A stretch of 64,000 nucleotides of DNA from Chryseobacterium sp. BGARF1 (GTDB taxonomy: Bacteria; Bacteroidota; Bacteroidia; Flavobacteriales; Weeksellaceae): NCBI RefSeq assembly GCF_001677955.1, contig NZ_LELA01000002.1, forward strand, positions 37,987 to 101,986, in the 5' to 3' direction. Both the position numbers and the translations under genes were made by a program. The notes below the pieces were generated by a model. That model did not search any database, had not been told where the DNA came from, and saw only the letters and a program-made list of their open reading frames with translations. Numbering within the stretch: position 1 is the stretch's first letter; every line of letters begins with the position of its first letter. Below, piece after piece: positions 26,740-34,287 of this stretch.

Positions 26740-27923
26740 TAGAATTTCGGTTTTACAGATTGAACGAGACTATCCATGCTGATTTTTTTAGGCTTTACGG
26801 CTGTACCTGGCTTCACATTTCCAGTTCCTGCAGCAATAATTATTTCACCATTTTTAACTCCAGATTTTATTAAAGCCAAATTGTCTATTCTTTCAATGAC
26901 ATCAACAACTGTATTTCTTGCTGTATCTTTTTCAACTTTATAGACGTAAACAATTCCTTGTTGTTCGTACGTTGCGCTTTCCGGTACAACTAACACATTG
27001 TCATAATGTTTAGGGAATCTGATGGTTCCACTGTTACCATTACTTAAAAGTTTCTGTGCATTCTTAAAAGCTACTCTAAACTGAATTGTTCCTGTTGAAC
27101 GGTCTAAAGAACCTGTAATGGCTTCAATTCTTCCTTTTTCAGGATAAATACTTCCGTTTGCTAACTGAAGCTCTACCATAGGAAGGTTTTTTATTTTTTC
27201 AGAAATATTTGCTCCTGTAGATTTTTCTAAGAAATTGAAATATTCTTTTTCATTCATTGAAAAATAAGCGAAAATTTCTGAAGTATCTGAAATTGTCGTT
27301 AAAGCAACCTGATCTGTAGGACCTACCAAACTTCCTACTTTTAGTGGAAGTTTACCAATTACACCTGAAATAGGAGCACGAATCACTGAATAATCAATGT
27401 TTGCTTCTACCCCTTTGTAATTAGCAACTGCTTGTCTTTTGGCAGCAATAGCCTGTTGTAAACCAGCTTGAGCCTGAGCTAAACTCGCTTGAGCGGTCTG
27501 TAACTGAACATTACTGATAATGTTTTTCTGAACCAGTGGTTTCAGTTTATTTACTTCCACATTCGCTGCATTTACCTGAGCTTGTGCTGCTGCAATGTTC
27601 GATTCTGCAGCACCGATTCCTGCTTTTGAGGCAGCGGCATTTTCCGTTAAAATGTTAGTTTCAAGACGGAATAATGGTTGTCCTTTAGTTACATACTGAC
27701 CTTCGTCTACCAAAACCTGAGTAATATAACCCTGGATTTTTGCCCGAACATCATTATTAATTCTACCTTCAATACTTGCAGGGAAATTGTCGTACCCTAC
27801 TATATTTTTAGTCTCTACCGAAACTACAGGAAAAGGTTTTGGGCCATCCTGTTTCGGAGCTTCTTTTTTGCAGGCAGTCAACGAAAATGCTGCTACAGAA
27901 AATAGTATAAGCTTGTTTGTCAT
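26739..27923 (-). CDS. RND periplasmic adaptor (membrane fusion protein)
   Basis: A 394-residue lipoprotein (lipobox SLTAC, Cys18) linking the pump to the outer-membrane channel. The order is lipoyl-like half (RAKIQGYITQVLVDEGQYV), long Ala/Gln-rich coiled-coil hairpin (about 95-170), second lipoyl half (SVIRAPISGVIGKLPLKVGS), beta-barrel and membrane-proximal domain. The gene follows the regulator by one base. Confidence 0.96.
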   Translation of the reverse strand: MTNKLILFSVAAFSLTACKKEAPKQDGPKPFPVVSVETKNIVGYDNFPASIEGRINNDVRAKIQGYITQVLVDEGQYVTKGQPLFRLETNILTENAAASKAGIGAAESNIAAAQAQVNAANVEVNKLKPLVQKNIISNVQLQTAQASLAQAQAGLQQAIAAKRQAVANYKGVEANIDYSVIRAPISGVIGKLPLKVGSLVGPTDQVALTTISDTSEIFAYFSMNEKEYFNFLEKSTGANISEKIKNLPMVELQLANGSIYPEKGRIEAITGSLDRSTGTIQFRVAFKNAQKLLSNGNSGTIRFPKHYDNVLVVPESATYEQQGIVYVYKVEKDTARNTVVDVIERIDNLALIKSGVKNGEIIIAAGTGNVKPGTAVKPKKISMDSLVQSVKPKF

Positions 27924-27924
27924 T

Positions 27925-28380
27925 TTATAGTTTATTAAGAGATTCCTGAATATTTGTTATGTTTTTATTTAAAAGAGCTTTGTAGACTTCAATTCTTTCA
28001 TCGTCTTCTTTATGCTCATTTTTTCTGAAGTTTTTAAGGTCATCTAGCAGTTTCAATTCATCCTGCATTTTTTGAACAATTTTTTCGAATCTTATCTTTT
28101 TATAATCATCGTTGGCAAAAAAATAACGCTTTCTTTCATCCATTTTATTAACATCAATAATTAATTCGGAGTTAATAAGTAAATTAAGATTAGTGGAAAT
28201 CGAACTTTTGCTTGCTGAAAAGACTTCAACAAACTCATCAAAGGTAATTCCTACCTTATCAAAATCGAAAATAAGATAGGAATAAATTTTTGAAGCCAGA
28301 GGGGGCAGATTAAGAACAGTGCCATAAAATTTTACAGCATCCTGAAATATTTTCTCATCTACTTCTAGACTTTTTTTCAT
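27925..28380 (-). CDS. GbsR/MarR-like regulator of the RND operon
   Basis: A 151-residue winged-helix protein. The segment PPLASKIYSYLIF followed by FVEVFSASKSSISTNLNLLI is the GbsR-type helix-turn-helix, and the MDERKRYFFANDDYKK wing is clear; the C-terminus is a coiled coil for dimer formation. As first gene of the efflux operon with a palindrome in its promoter, it probably represses itself and the pump until an inducer binds. Confidence 0.88.
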   Translation of the reverse strand: MKKSLEVDEKIFQDAVKFYGTVLNLPPLASKIYSYLIFDFDKVGITFDEFVEVFSASKSSISTNLNLLINSELIIDVNKMDERKRYFFANDDYKKIRFEKIVQKMQDELKLLDDLKNFRKNEHKEDDERIEVYKALLNKNITNIQESLNKL

Positions 28381-28396
28381 TATTGAAAATTTTGAA

Positions 28397-28431
28397 CAAA
28401 TGTAGAAATTAGTTCGGAACTAAACGAACAA
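28397..28431 (-). promoter_or_regulatory. RND operon promoter and operator
   Basis: TACATTTG (28404-28397, minus strand) is the -7 box; the nearest TTG (28431-28429) is 24 bases away. Between them TTAGTTC-G-GAACTAA (28409-28423) is a perfect palindrome with a central base, in the right place for repression by the regulator gene that follows. Confidence 0.6.
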
Positions 28432-28502
28432 AGGTGATAGAGTTTATAAATAAACAGTTTCTTAAAGAATCAATGAATATTGATTTAACCTTTAGTGCTT
28501 TT

Positions 28503-29021
28503 TCAAATCACCACTTTTTCAAACGCTTTTCTTACACCACCTGCAAGAACAACTTCACCACAATAGGAGTAACCTTTAGATTCTAAAATCTTTAACATAG
28601 CAATGTTATCAAAATTGGTATCTACTTTAATGCTTTGTACATTTTGTGTCCTTACAAAATCTTCTACATAATCAAATAATTTTTTCACAAGTCCTTGTCC
28701 TGCAAATTTTTCTGATACTGCAATCCTATGAATCACTAAAAATTCTCCTGTCGTTAACCATGCTCCTTCAATTGAGCTGTATGCGGGTTCATCATTGAAA
28801 ATTAGTGCAACAAAAACAGCAACTTCATTATCTACTGTAATTACATATCCAAATTCTTTTGAAACATCACTTTCTACAGTTTGCAAATTGGGATAACCAT
28901 TTTGCCACTGTGTACTTCCATCTATTCTTCTTCGTTCTATAGACTGTTGTATTATTTCCCAGATTATATTAATATCGGCAGCATTGGCTTTTCTAAAAAG
29001 GATTTCGTTTTTATTGATCAT
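28503..29021 (-). CDS. GNAT-family N-acetyltransferase
   Basis: A 172-residue acyltransferase with motif A VIHRIAVSEKFAGQGLVKKL (the Q/R-x-x-G-x-G/A loop that binds acetyl-CoA) and the motif B strand IKVDTNFDNIAMLKILESKG. The N-terminus FRKANAADINIIWEIIQQ is typical. It is a single gene, unrelated to the GNAT at 21.5 kb by layout. The substrate is unknown. Confidence 0.88.
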   Translation of the reverse strand: MINKNEILFRKANAADINIIWEIIQQSIERRRIDGSTQWQNGYPNLQTVESDVSKEFGYVITVDNEVAVFVALIFNDEPAYSSIEGAWLTTGEFLVIHRIAVSEKFAGQGLVKKLFDYVEDFVRTQNVQSIKVDTNFDNIAMLKILESKGYSYCGEVVLAGGVRKAFEKVVI

Positions 29022-29132
29022 ATGAGATTTATATTACAGACTTTAAAATTGGGAAACAACATAATTAATGCCAAAAATGAGACATTAAAATTTTATTAAG
29101 AATACTAATTTTTTTAAAGCTTAAGACCAAAA

Positions 29133-29164
29133 AACCGAAAATTAACAAGAATTAATTTTCGGTT
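29133..29164 (-). terminator. Terminator after the DUF2007-like gene
   Basis: AACCGAAAATTAA (29133-29145) and TTAATTTTCGGTT (29152-29164) pair over 13 bases; a run of six T follows on the minus strand. Confidence 0.8.
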
Positions 29165-29197
29165 CCGAAGTAGTAAAATTTAAAATTATGAAATTTT

Positions 29198-29428
29198 TTA
29201 TTGATTTTGATTTTGTTGAAGATAGGCATCGATAATCTCGAATGCTTTCTTTTCGTCATGTAAATCTACCATTACTTTTAAACTTGTCGCTGTAGGCGTT
29301 GTTGTAAAAGTCAGATAATTATTTTCAACATCACTAGTGATTTTTGCATCATCTAATTTTGATTTTATTAACTGAATTTCGGTAGATTTATCGCTTTCAA
29401 AAACAGATACTCTCGTGTTACGTTCCAT
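29198..29428 (-). CDS. DUF2007-like putative signal-transducing protein
   Basis: A 76-residue protein with a ferredoxin-like alternation of strands and helices: VSVFESDKSTEIQLIKSKLD, then VMVDLHDEKKAFEIIDAYL. This fits the small DUF2007 domain found in many bacteria, sometimes related to PII-like folds. There is no enzyme motif. It is a single gene with its own terminator. Confidence 0.7.
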   Translation of the reverse strand: MERNTRVSVFESDKSTEIQLIKSKLDDAKITSDVENNYLTFTTTPTATSLKVMVDLHDEKKAFEIIDAYLQQNQNQ

Positions 29429-29491
29429 ATAATATACATTTTGAGTATCTAAATATAGGACGTTTTTTTCAGAATTCCAAATTTTGAAGCT

Positions 29492-30817
29492 TTAAATCTT
29501 ATTAATATTGTTTTCAATTTTATCTAAAGCGATCTGAATTTCCTCTTTCGCAACATTCAAATGGGGTCTGAATCTTATAGATTGATCTCCACACGAAAGA
29601 ATAATTAAACCGTCGTTGTATAACTCATTTCTGATGTGATCTCTTTGTTCACCTGATGGTAGATCTATGGCACACATCAAACCTTTACCTCTTGCATTAG
29701 ATAGTTTTTCAGGATGTTTCTGAGCTAGATTTTGAAGCCCTTCCAAAAGATATTCTCCTACAATATTGGCATTTTCTAAAAGGTTCTCTTTTTCGATAAC
29801 TTCCATTACCAACTGGAAACGCAACATATCAATAAAGTTACCACCGAAAGTAGAATTGATTCTAGAGCTTTCTCTGAAAACATTATTAGGGATCTCGTCA
29901 AACTTTTCTTTATTTGCCAAAACTCCACAAACCTGAGTCTTTTTACCGAAAGAAATAATATCCGGTCTCACGCTTAAATGCTCAAACGCCCACATTTTAC
30001 CTGTAATTCCGATTCCGGTTTGTACTTCGTCGAAAATTAAAAGAATCTCGTGCTCATCGCAGATATTTCTTAGACCTACAAAAAATTCGTCTCTGAAATG
30101 ATTGTCACCGCCTTCAGCTTGTATTGGCTCAATAATGATACAAGCAACTTTATCAGGATTTGCAAGAATTGCTTCGGTAATTTGAATTAACGCTAAATTT
30201 TCGTTCTTAATGGTTTCTTCTAAATTCTCTTCTGTGATTGGGAAATGTAATTTAGGATTCAAGATCCTTGGCCACTCAAACATCGGAAAATATTGATATT
30301 TACGTGGGTCTGAAGTATTGGTTAAGCTTAAAGTATAACCGCTTCTTCCGTGAAATGCCTGTCTGAAATGGATACAGATACCAGCTTCAGTTTCAAGACC
30401 TTTTTCGAAATTTTTTCTGGTTTTCCAGTCGAAACATGCTTTCATCGCATTTTCAACACCAAGAGCTCCCCCTTCGATAAAAAATGCATACTGCAACTCT
30501 TCAGGAAGTACCACTCTTTCGAAAACTTCCAGAAAATGAGCATATTCTTTAGAATAAACATCTGCTAATGTGGGTTTGTTGACTGCCATTTTTCCCAACC
30601 ACTCAGATTTTTCAACCAAATAAGGGTGATTGTATCCAATAGAAGCTGAGCCGAACATTGAAAACATATCAAGGAAATTTTTCCCTGAAACCGAATCGTG
30701 AATCCAAGACCCATGAGAATTTTCGATATCCATTACAAAATCGAAACCGTCTGCTAAAACGTGTTTACCTACTGTTTCTTTTACTTTATTTGACTGAATT
30801 TCTAATATATTATTCAT
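29492..30817 (-). CDS. lat: L-lysine 6-transaminase
   Basis: PLP-dependent class III aminotransferase, 441 residues, that moves the epsilon-amino group of lysine to 2-oxoglutarate and gives alpha-aminoadipate semialdehyde (piperideine-6-carboxylate). Key residues are Asp263 (LLIFDEVQTGIG) and the Schiff-base Lys292 (ISFGKKTQVCG). The N-terminal HGSWIHDSVSGKNFLDMFSM is typical of the LAT family rather than of ornithine aminotransferases. It lies next to an ALDH7-type dehydrogenase that would oxidise its product, so the pair forms a lysine degradation module. Confidence 0.92.
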   Translation of the reverse strand: MNNILEIQSNKVKETVGKHVLADGFDFVMDIENSHGSWIHDSVSGKNFLDMFSMFGSASIGYNHPYLVEKSEWLGKMAVNKPTLADVYSKEYAHFLEVFERVVLPEELQYAFFIEGGALGVENAMKACFDWKTRKNFEKGLETEAGICIHFRQAFHGRSGYTLSLTNTSDPRKYQYFPMFEWPRILNPKLHFPITEENLEETIKNENLALIQITEAILANPDKVACIIIEPIQAEGGDNHFRDEFFVGLRNICDEHEILLIFDEVQTGIGITGKMWAFEHLSVRPDIISFGKKTQVCGVLANKEKFDEIPNNVFRESSRINSTFGGNFIDMLRFQLVMEVIEKENLLENANIVGEYLLEGLQNLAQKHPEKLSNARGKGLMCAIDLPSGEQRDHIRNELYNDGLIILSCGDQSIRFRPHLNVAKEEIQIALDKIENNINKI

Positions 30818-30847
30818 ATTAATTTTAAAATTTTTTAAGTGAAATGG

Positions 30848-30887
30848 ATCAGGAGATTCAATAGATAAATGTATTGAATCTCCTGAT
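30848..30887 (-). repeat. Strong hairpin between the ALDH and lat genes
   Basis: A perfect 16-bp stem (ATCAGGAGATTCAATA and its complement) with an eight-base loop sits in the 81-base spacer. No T-run follows on the minus strand, so it is not a standard terminator; it may stabilise or process the shared message. Confidence 0.6.
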
Positions 30888-30898
30888 TCTAAATTATT

Positions 30899-32449
30899 TT
30901 AAAGATCAAATTTAATTCCTTGAGCCAACGGAAGACTTGCTGTGTAATTGATGGTATTGGTTTGTCTTCTCATGTAGTATTTCCAGACATCAGAGCCCGA
31001 TTCTCTACCACCTCCTGTTTCTTTTTCACCACCGAAAGCACCACCAATCTCTGCACCAGAAGTTCCGATATTTACATTCGCAATTCCACAATCTGAACCT
31101 GCATGAGAAAGGAATAATTCTGCTTCTCTCAAATTCTGGGTCATAATTGCTGAAGATAATCCTTGAGGAACATCATTCTGAATCGCAATAGCTTCTTCTA
31201 AAGTTTTGTATTTAATTAAATATAAAATTGGGGCAAAAGTTTCGTGTTGTACGATTTCGTAAGAATTTTTAACTTCTGCAATGCAAGGTTTTACATAACA
31301 GCCAGATTCGTAATCTTTACCTGTTAATACTCCACCTTCAACAACGAATTTTCCGCCTTCTTTTTTGCATTTTTCGATGGCTAATTCGTACTGATTTACC
31401 GCATGAACGTCGATAAGCGGACCAACATGCATATTTTCATCCAAAGGATTTCCGATTTTTAACTGTCCGTAAGCTTTTGCCAAACGGTTTTTCACTTCGT
31501 TATAAACAGATTCGTGAATGATTAATCTTCTTGTAGAGGTACATCTTTGTCCTGCAGTTCCTACAGCTCCGAAAACCGCTCCGATAATCGACATATCCAA
31601 GTCTGCATCTTTAGAAATAATGATGGCATTGTTTCCGCCTAATTCTAAGATTGATTTACCAAATCTTTCAGCAACTTTAGAAGAAACCATTCTTCCAACT
31701 CTTGTAGAACCTGTGAATGAAACCAACGCAACACGTTTGTCATCAACTAATTTTTGTCCAATCGTGTGGTCTGCAACCAATACACTTGAAATTCCTTCAG
31801 AAAGATTGTTTTCTGCTAAAACTTCATTCATAATATTCTGGCAAGCAATCGCACAAAGAGGTGTTTTTTCTGATGGTTTCCAAATGGTAACGTTTCCACA
31901 AATCCATGCTAAAGCAGTATTCCACGCCCAAACTGCTACCGGAAAGTTGAATGCAGTAATAATACTTACAATACCAATCGGGTGATATTGCTCGTACATT
32001 CTGTGACCCGGTCTTTCAGAATGCATGGTATAGCCGTGCAATTGTCTTGATAAACCAACTGCAAAATCGCAGATATCAATCATTTCCTGTACTTCACCAA
32101 GCCCTTCCTGTAAAGATTTTCCCATTTCGTAAGAAACAAGTTTCCCTAAGTCGTCTTTGTATTCTCTTAATTTTAAACCAAGCTGACGTACAATTTCTCC
32201 TCTTTTGGGAGCCGGTACCGTTCTGAATTCCAGAAATGCTTTCTGAGCAGATTCTAATACTTTGTCGTAATCTTTCTCGTTTGATAATTTTACTTTACCA
32301 ATTAGTCTTCCATCTGCGGGAGAATAACTTTCTATAGATTTTCCTGATGCAAAAAATTTCCCTCCTGTAGAAGTTCCTTTATTTTCATCTTTGATTCCTA
32401 AATTTTTTAATGAATTTTCAATTCCGAAATCTTTGATTTTTTTTGACAT
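30899..32449 (-). CDS. amaB: Piperideine-6-carboxylate / aminoadipate-semialdehyde dehydrogenase, ALDH7 family
   Basis: A 516-residue NAD(P)-dependent aldehyde dehydrogenase with all core residues: Asn168 (TAFNFPVAVWAWN), Glu269 (LELGGNNAI) and Cys303 (GTAGQRCTSTRR). The long N-terminal part and the sequence round Asn168 point to the antiquitin (ALDH7) group, which oxidises alpha-aminoadipate semialdehyde. Placement upstream of lat supports this. The gene starts a minus-strand unit whose promoter was not identified with confidence. Confidence 0.9.
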   Translation of the reverse strand: MSKKIKDFGIENSLKNLGIKDENKGTSTGGKFFASGKSIESYSPADGRLIGKVKLSNEKDYDKVLESAQKAFLEFRTVPAPKRGEIVRQLGLKLREYKDDLGKLVSYEMGKSLQEGLGEVQEMIDICDFAVGLSRQLHGYTMHSERPGHRMYEQYHPIGIVSIITAFNFPVAVWAWNTALAWICGNVTIWKPSEKTPLCAIACQNIMNEVLAENNLSEGISSVLVADHTIGQKLVDDKRVALVSFTGSTRVGRMVSSKVAERFGKSILELGGNNAIIISKDADLDMSIIGAVFGAVGTAGQRCTSTRRLIIHESVYNEVKNRLAKAYGQLKIGNPLDENMHVGPLIDVHAVNQYELAIEKCKKEGGKFVVEGGVLTGKDYESGCYVKPCIAEVKNSYEIVQHETFAPILYLIKYKTLEEAIAIQNDVPQGLSSAIMTQNLREAELFLSHAGSDCGIANVNIGTSGAEIGGAFGGEKETGGGRESGSDVWKYYMRRQTNTINYTASLPLAQGIKFDL

Positions 32450-32530
32450 AAAAATGTAACTTTTCGTTTTGCCTAAGATAAAAATAAATATGGTATCAGG
32501 AAAATTTTTATGATTTAATACTGTTTTTAT

Positions 32531-32560
32531 TTGGAATAATTATAGATATACTTATCTTTG
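32531..32560 (+). promoter_or_regulatory. Promoter of the small membrane protein
   Basis: TTG (32531-32533), 19 bases, TATCTTTG (32553-32560). The upstream TTG codon at 32558 lies in the -7 box, which places the real start at the ATG at 32585. Confidence 0.65.
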
Positions 32561-32584
32561 TACCACAACATTTACCAGTTTGAA

Positions 32585-32779
32585 ATGGAAAATAAAGAAG
32601 TTATCAACGAGCAAAATGCAGAGAAAAGTACAAGATGGAAAAAGATGCTGAAGAAGTTCGGAATCTGGGGAATTGTCTTTTTTACCGTAAAAGGAATTAT
32701 TACTTCTACCTTAATTTATTTTCTAGGTAAAAATTTCTGGAGTGTGATTAATGGTTTTTTTACTGGCGCTGCTCAATAA
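32585..32779 (+). CDS. Small membrane protein of unknown function
   Basis: A 64-residue protein with a charged N-terminus (MENKEVINEQNAEKSTRWKK) and one or two hydrophobic segments (FGIWGIVFFTVKGIIT, STLIYFLGKNFW). It has its own promoter and a hairpin terminator right after the stop. Small alanine/glycine-poor proteins of this kind are common next to housekeeping genes in Flavobacteria; no function is known. Confidence 0.75.
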   Translation: MENKEVINEQNAEKSTRWKKMLKKFGIWGIVFFTVKGIITSTLIYFLGKNFWSVINGFFTGAAQ

Positions 32780-32809
32780 AAAAGCAAAGAAATTATTCTC
32801 TGCTTTTTT
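32778..32809. terminator. Terminator between small membrane protein and Arc-like gene
   Basis: AAAAAAGCA (32778-32786) pairs with TGCTTTTTT (32801-32809), extended inside by AGA/TCT. It can serve both converging genes. Confidence 0.7.
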
Positions 32810-32828
32810 ACTTTATTTAAAATAAATT

Positions 32829-33017
32829 TTACTCTTTTTTCTTTCTCCCGGCGTTGATTAGATTCTGATTAAGAAGGTACTCAATCTGTCCGTTGACGCT
32901 TCTAAACTCGTCATTTGCCCATTTTTCAAGAAGTTTGTAGGTAGACTCATCTATCCTTATCACGAAAGATTTTTTGCTTTTGTTTTCGGGAGAGTTCTGA
33001 GTTTTTTCTGATTTCAT
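32829..33017 (-). CDS. Arc-like ribbon-helix-helix DNA-binding protein
   Basis: A 62-residue protein from the ATG at 33017. After a lysine-rich leader, the segment SFVIRIDESTYKLLEKWAND followed by EFRSVNGQIEYLLNQNL is a ribbon-helix-helix fold, in which the strand FVIRID touches DNA. An upstream ATG at 33062 would add 15 residues coded by a CGCAAAG repeat and is rejected. The gene is preceded by an SPFH gene on the same strand, a recurring pair in Bacteroidota, which suggests a linked function. Confidence 0.82.
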   Translation of the reverse strand: MKSEKTQNSPENKSKKSFVIRIDESTYKLLEKWANDEFRSVNGQIEYLLNQNLINAGRKKKE

Positions 33018-33029
33018 TTTCTTCTGTTT

Positions 33030-33115
33030 TTCAAATTGCTTCTTTTGACGCAAAGAGCGCAAAGATTTTTCTTAAATTATTGAAAATATTTTTCGTTCGC
33101 AAAGGCGTTTCACTC
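33030..33115 (-). repeat. CGCAAAG-type intergenic repeat
   Basis: The stretch carries GACGCAAAGAGCGCAAAGA, then about 35 AT-rich bases, then TTCGCAAAGGCG. The module order (CGCAAAG-CGCAAAG-AT-rich-CGCAAAGG) matches the arms of the inverted repeats round the GxxExxY gene at 55.3-56.0 kb, though degenerate and without cargo. Confidence 0.5.
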
Positions 33116-33186
33116 AGCAAAGAATATTCATAGATTATTATTAAGTCTTCTTATCATCAATCTTATTCTTAGCCTCAAACTCAACC

Positions 33187-34065
33187 TTAATTATACAATG
33201 TTCCTGCATTTAAAATTGGTTGTGCTGCTTTTTCACCACAGAGAACAACCATTAAATTGCTTACCATTGCGGCTTTCCTTTCGTCATCCAATTCAACAAT
33301 ATTTTCTTCTGAAAGTTTCTTTAAGGCTAAATCTACCATTCCTACAGCGCCTTCTACAATCTTAGTTCTTGCTGCAACAATCGCTGTTGCCTGTTGTCTT
33401 TGAAGCATTGCTCCTGCAATTTCTGATGCGTATGCCAAGTGAGAAATTCTTGCTTCTTGAATGATAATTCCCGCTTTTGAAAGTCGGTCGGTTAATTCTT
33501 GTTCCAAAATAGAATTGATCTTTTCACCGCCTTCTCTTAAAGTAATTGGTGCGTGGTCGTCTTCTAAATTATCATAAGGAAAGCTCATTGCTAAATGACG
33601 AACCGCCGCCTCGCTCTGCATTTTTACAAAATCTGAATATCTTTCAACATCAAATGCCGCTTTGTAGGTGTCTCCTACTTTCCAAACCATTACCACCGCA
33701 ATTTCGATGGGATTACCCATTTTATCGTTTACCTTCAACGTCTGTCCTTGCAAGTTCTCCGAACGTAAAGACATTTTCTGAGAAGAGTACAAAGGATTAA
33801 TAAAAAACATCCCGTTATCTTTTACAGAGCCTACATATTTTCCAAAGAAATTAAGCACTCTTGAATGGTTAGGTTGAATAATCATTAAACCTTTTAATAG
33901 AAAACAGGTAACAAAAAATGCAATAATTGAAATAATGATATAAGTGATATTAGGATTTTCTCCATCATTTATACCATAAACAAAAGCATAAGCTGAACCT
34001 CCCAATAATAGAAGAGAGATTACTAATGCCAAATAACCTGACATTGGTTTTAAAGTTTTTTCCAT
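33187..34065 (-). CDS. SPFH/Band 7 domain membrane protein
   Basis: A 292-residue protein with two N-terminal membrane segments (about 10-30 and 41-63), followed by the SPFH domain (MIIQPNHSRVLNFFGKYVGS through NLEDDHAPITLREGGEKI) and a coiled-coil flotillin-like tail (HLAYASEIAGAMLQRQQATA). Such proteins form oligomeric microdomains at the membrane and often protect against stress or control proteases. Its probable partner is the Arc-like gene downstream. Confidence 0.9.
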   Translation of the reverse strand: MEKTLKPMSGYLALVISLLLLGGSAYAFVYGINDGENPNITYIIISIIAFFVTCFLLKGLMIIQPNHSRVLNFFGKYVGSVKDNGMFFINPLYSSQKMSLRSENLQGQTLKVNDKMGNPIEIAVVMVWKVGDTYKAAFDVERYSDFVKMQSEAAVRHLAMSFPYDNLEDDHAPITLREGGEKINSILEQELTDRLSKAGIIIQEARISHLAYASEIAGAMLQRQQATAIVAARTKIVEGAVGMVDLALKKLSEENIVELDDERKAAMVSNLMVVLCGEKAAQPILNAGTLYN

Positions 34066-34237
34066 GATCTTTATTTTTAAAGTGATACTATTTTGATATC
34101 ATAAAGATATGTATAAGTTTTGAATTATAAATTATTAGTTATTAGTTTTTTCTTGCTGGAAATTATACGATACTTTTCATCTAATCAATATTTTTATTGA
34201 TAATTAAACTTTTTTAATTTCAATAAAAACAAAAAAA

Positions 34238-34263
34238 AATCCCGAAAAATAACTTTCGGGATT
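34238..34263 (-). terminator. Terminator after ccsBA
   Basis: AATCCCGAAA (34238-34247) pairs with TTTCGGGATT (34254-34263); on the minus strand the stem is followed by a T-run of nine. Confidence 0.85.
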
Positions 34264-34287
34264 TCAATAATATAATTAAGATTAAAT

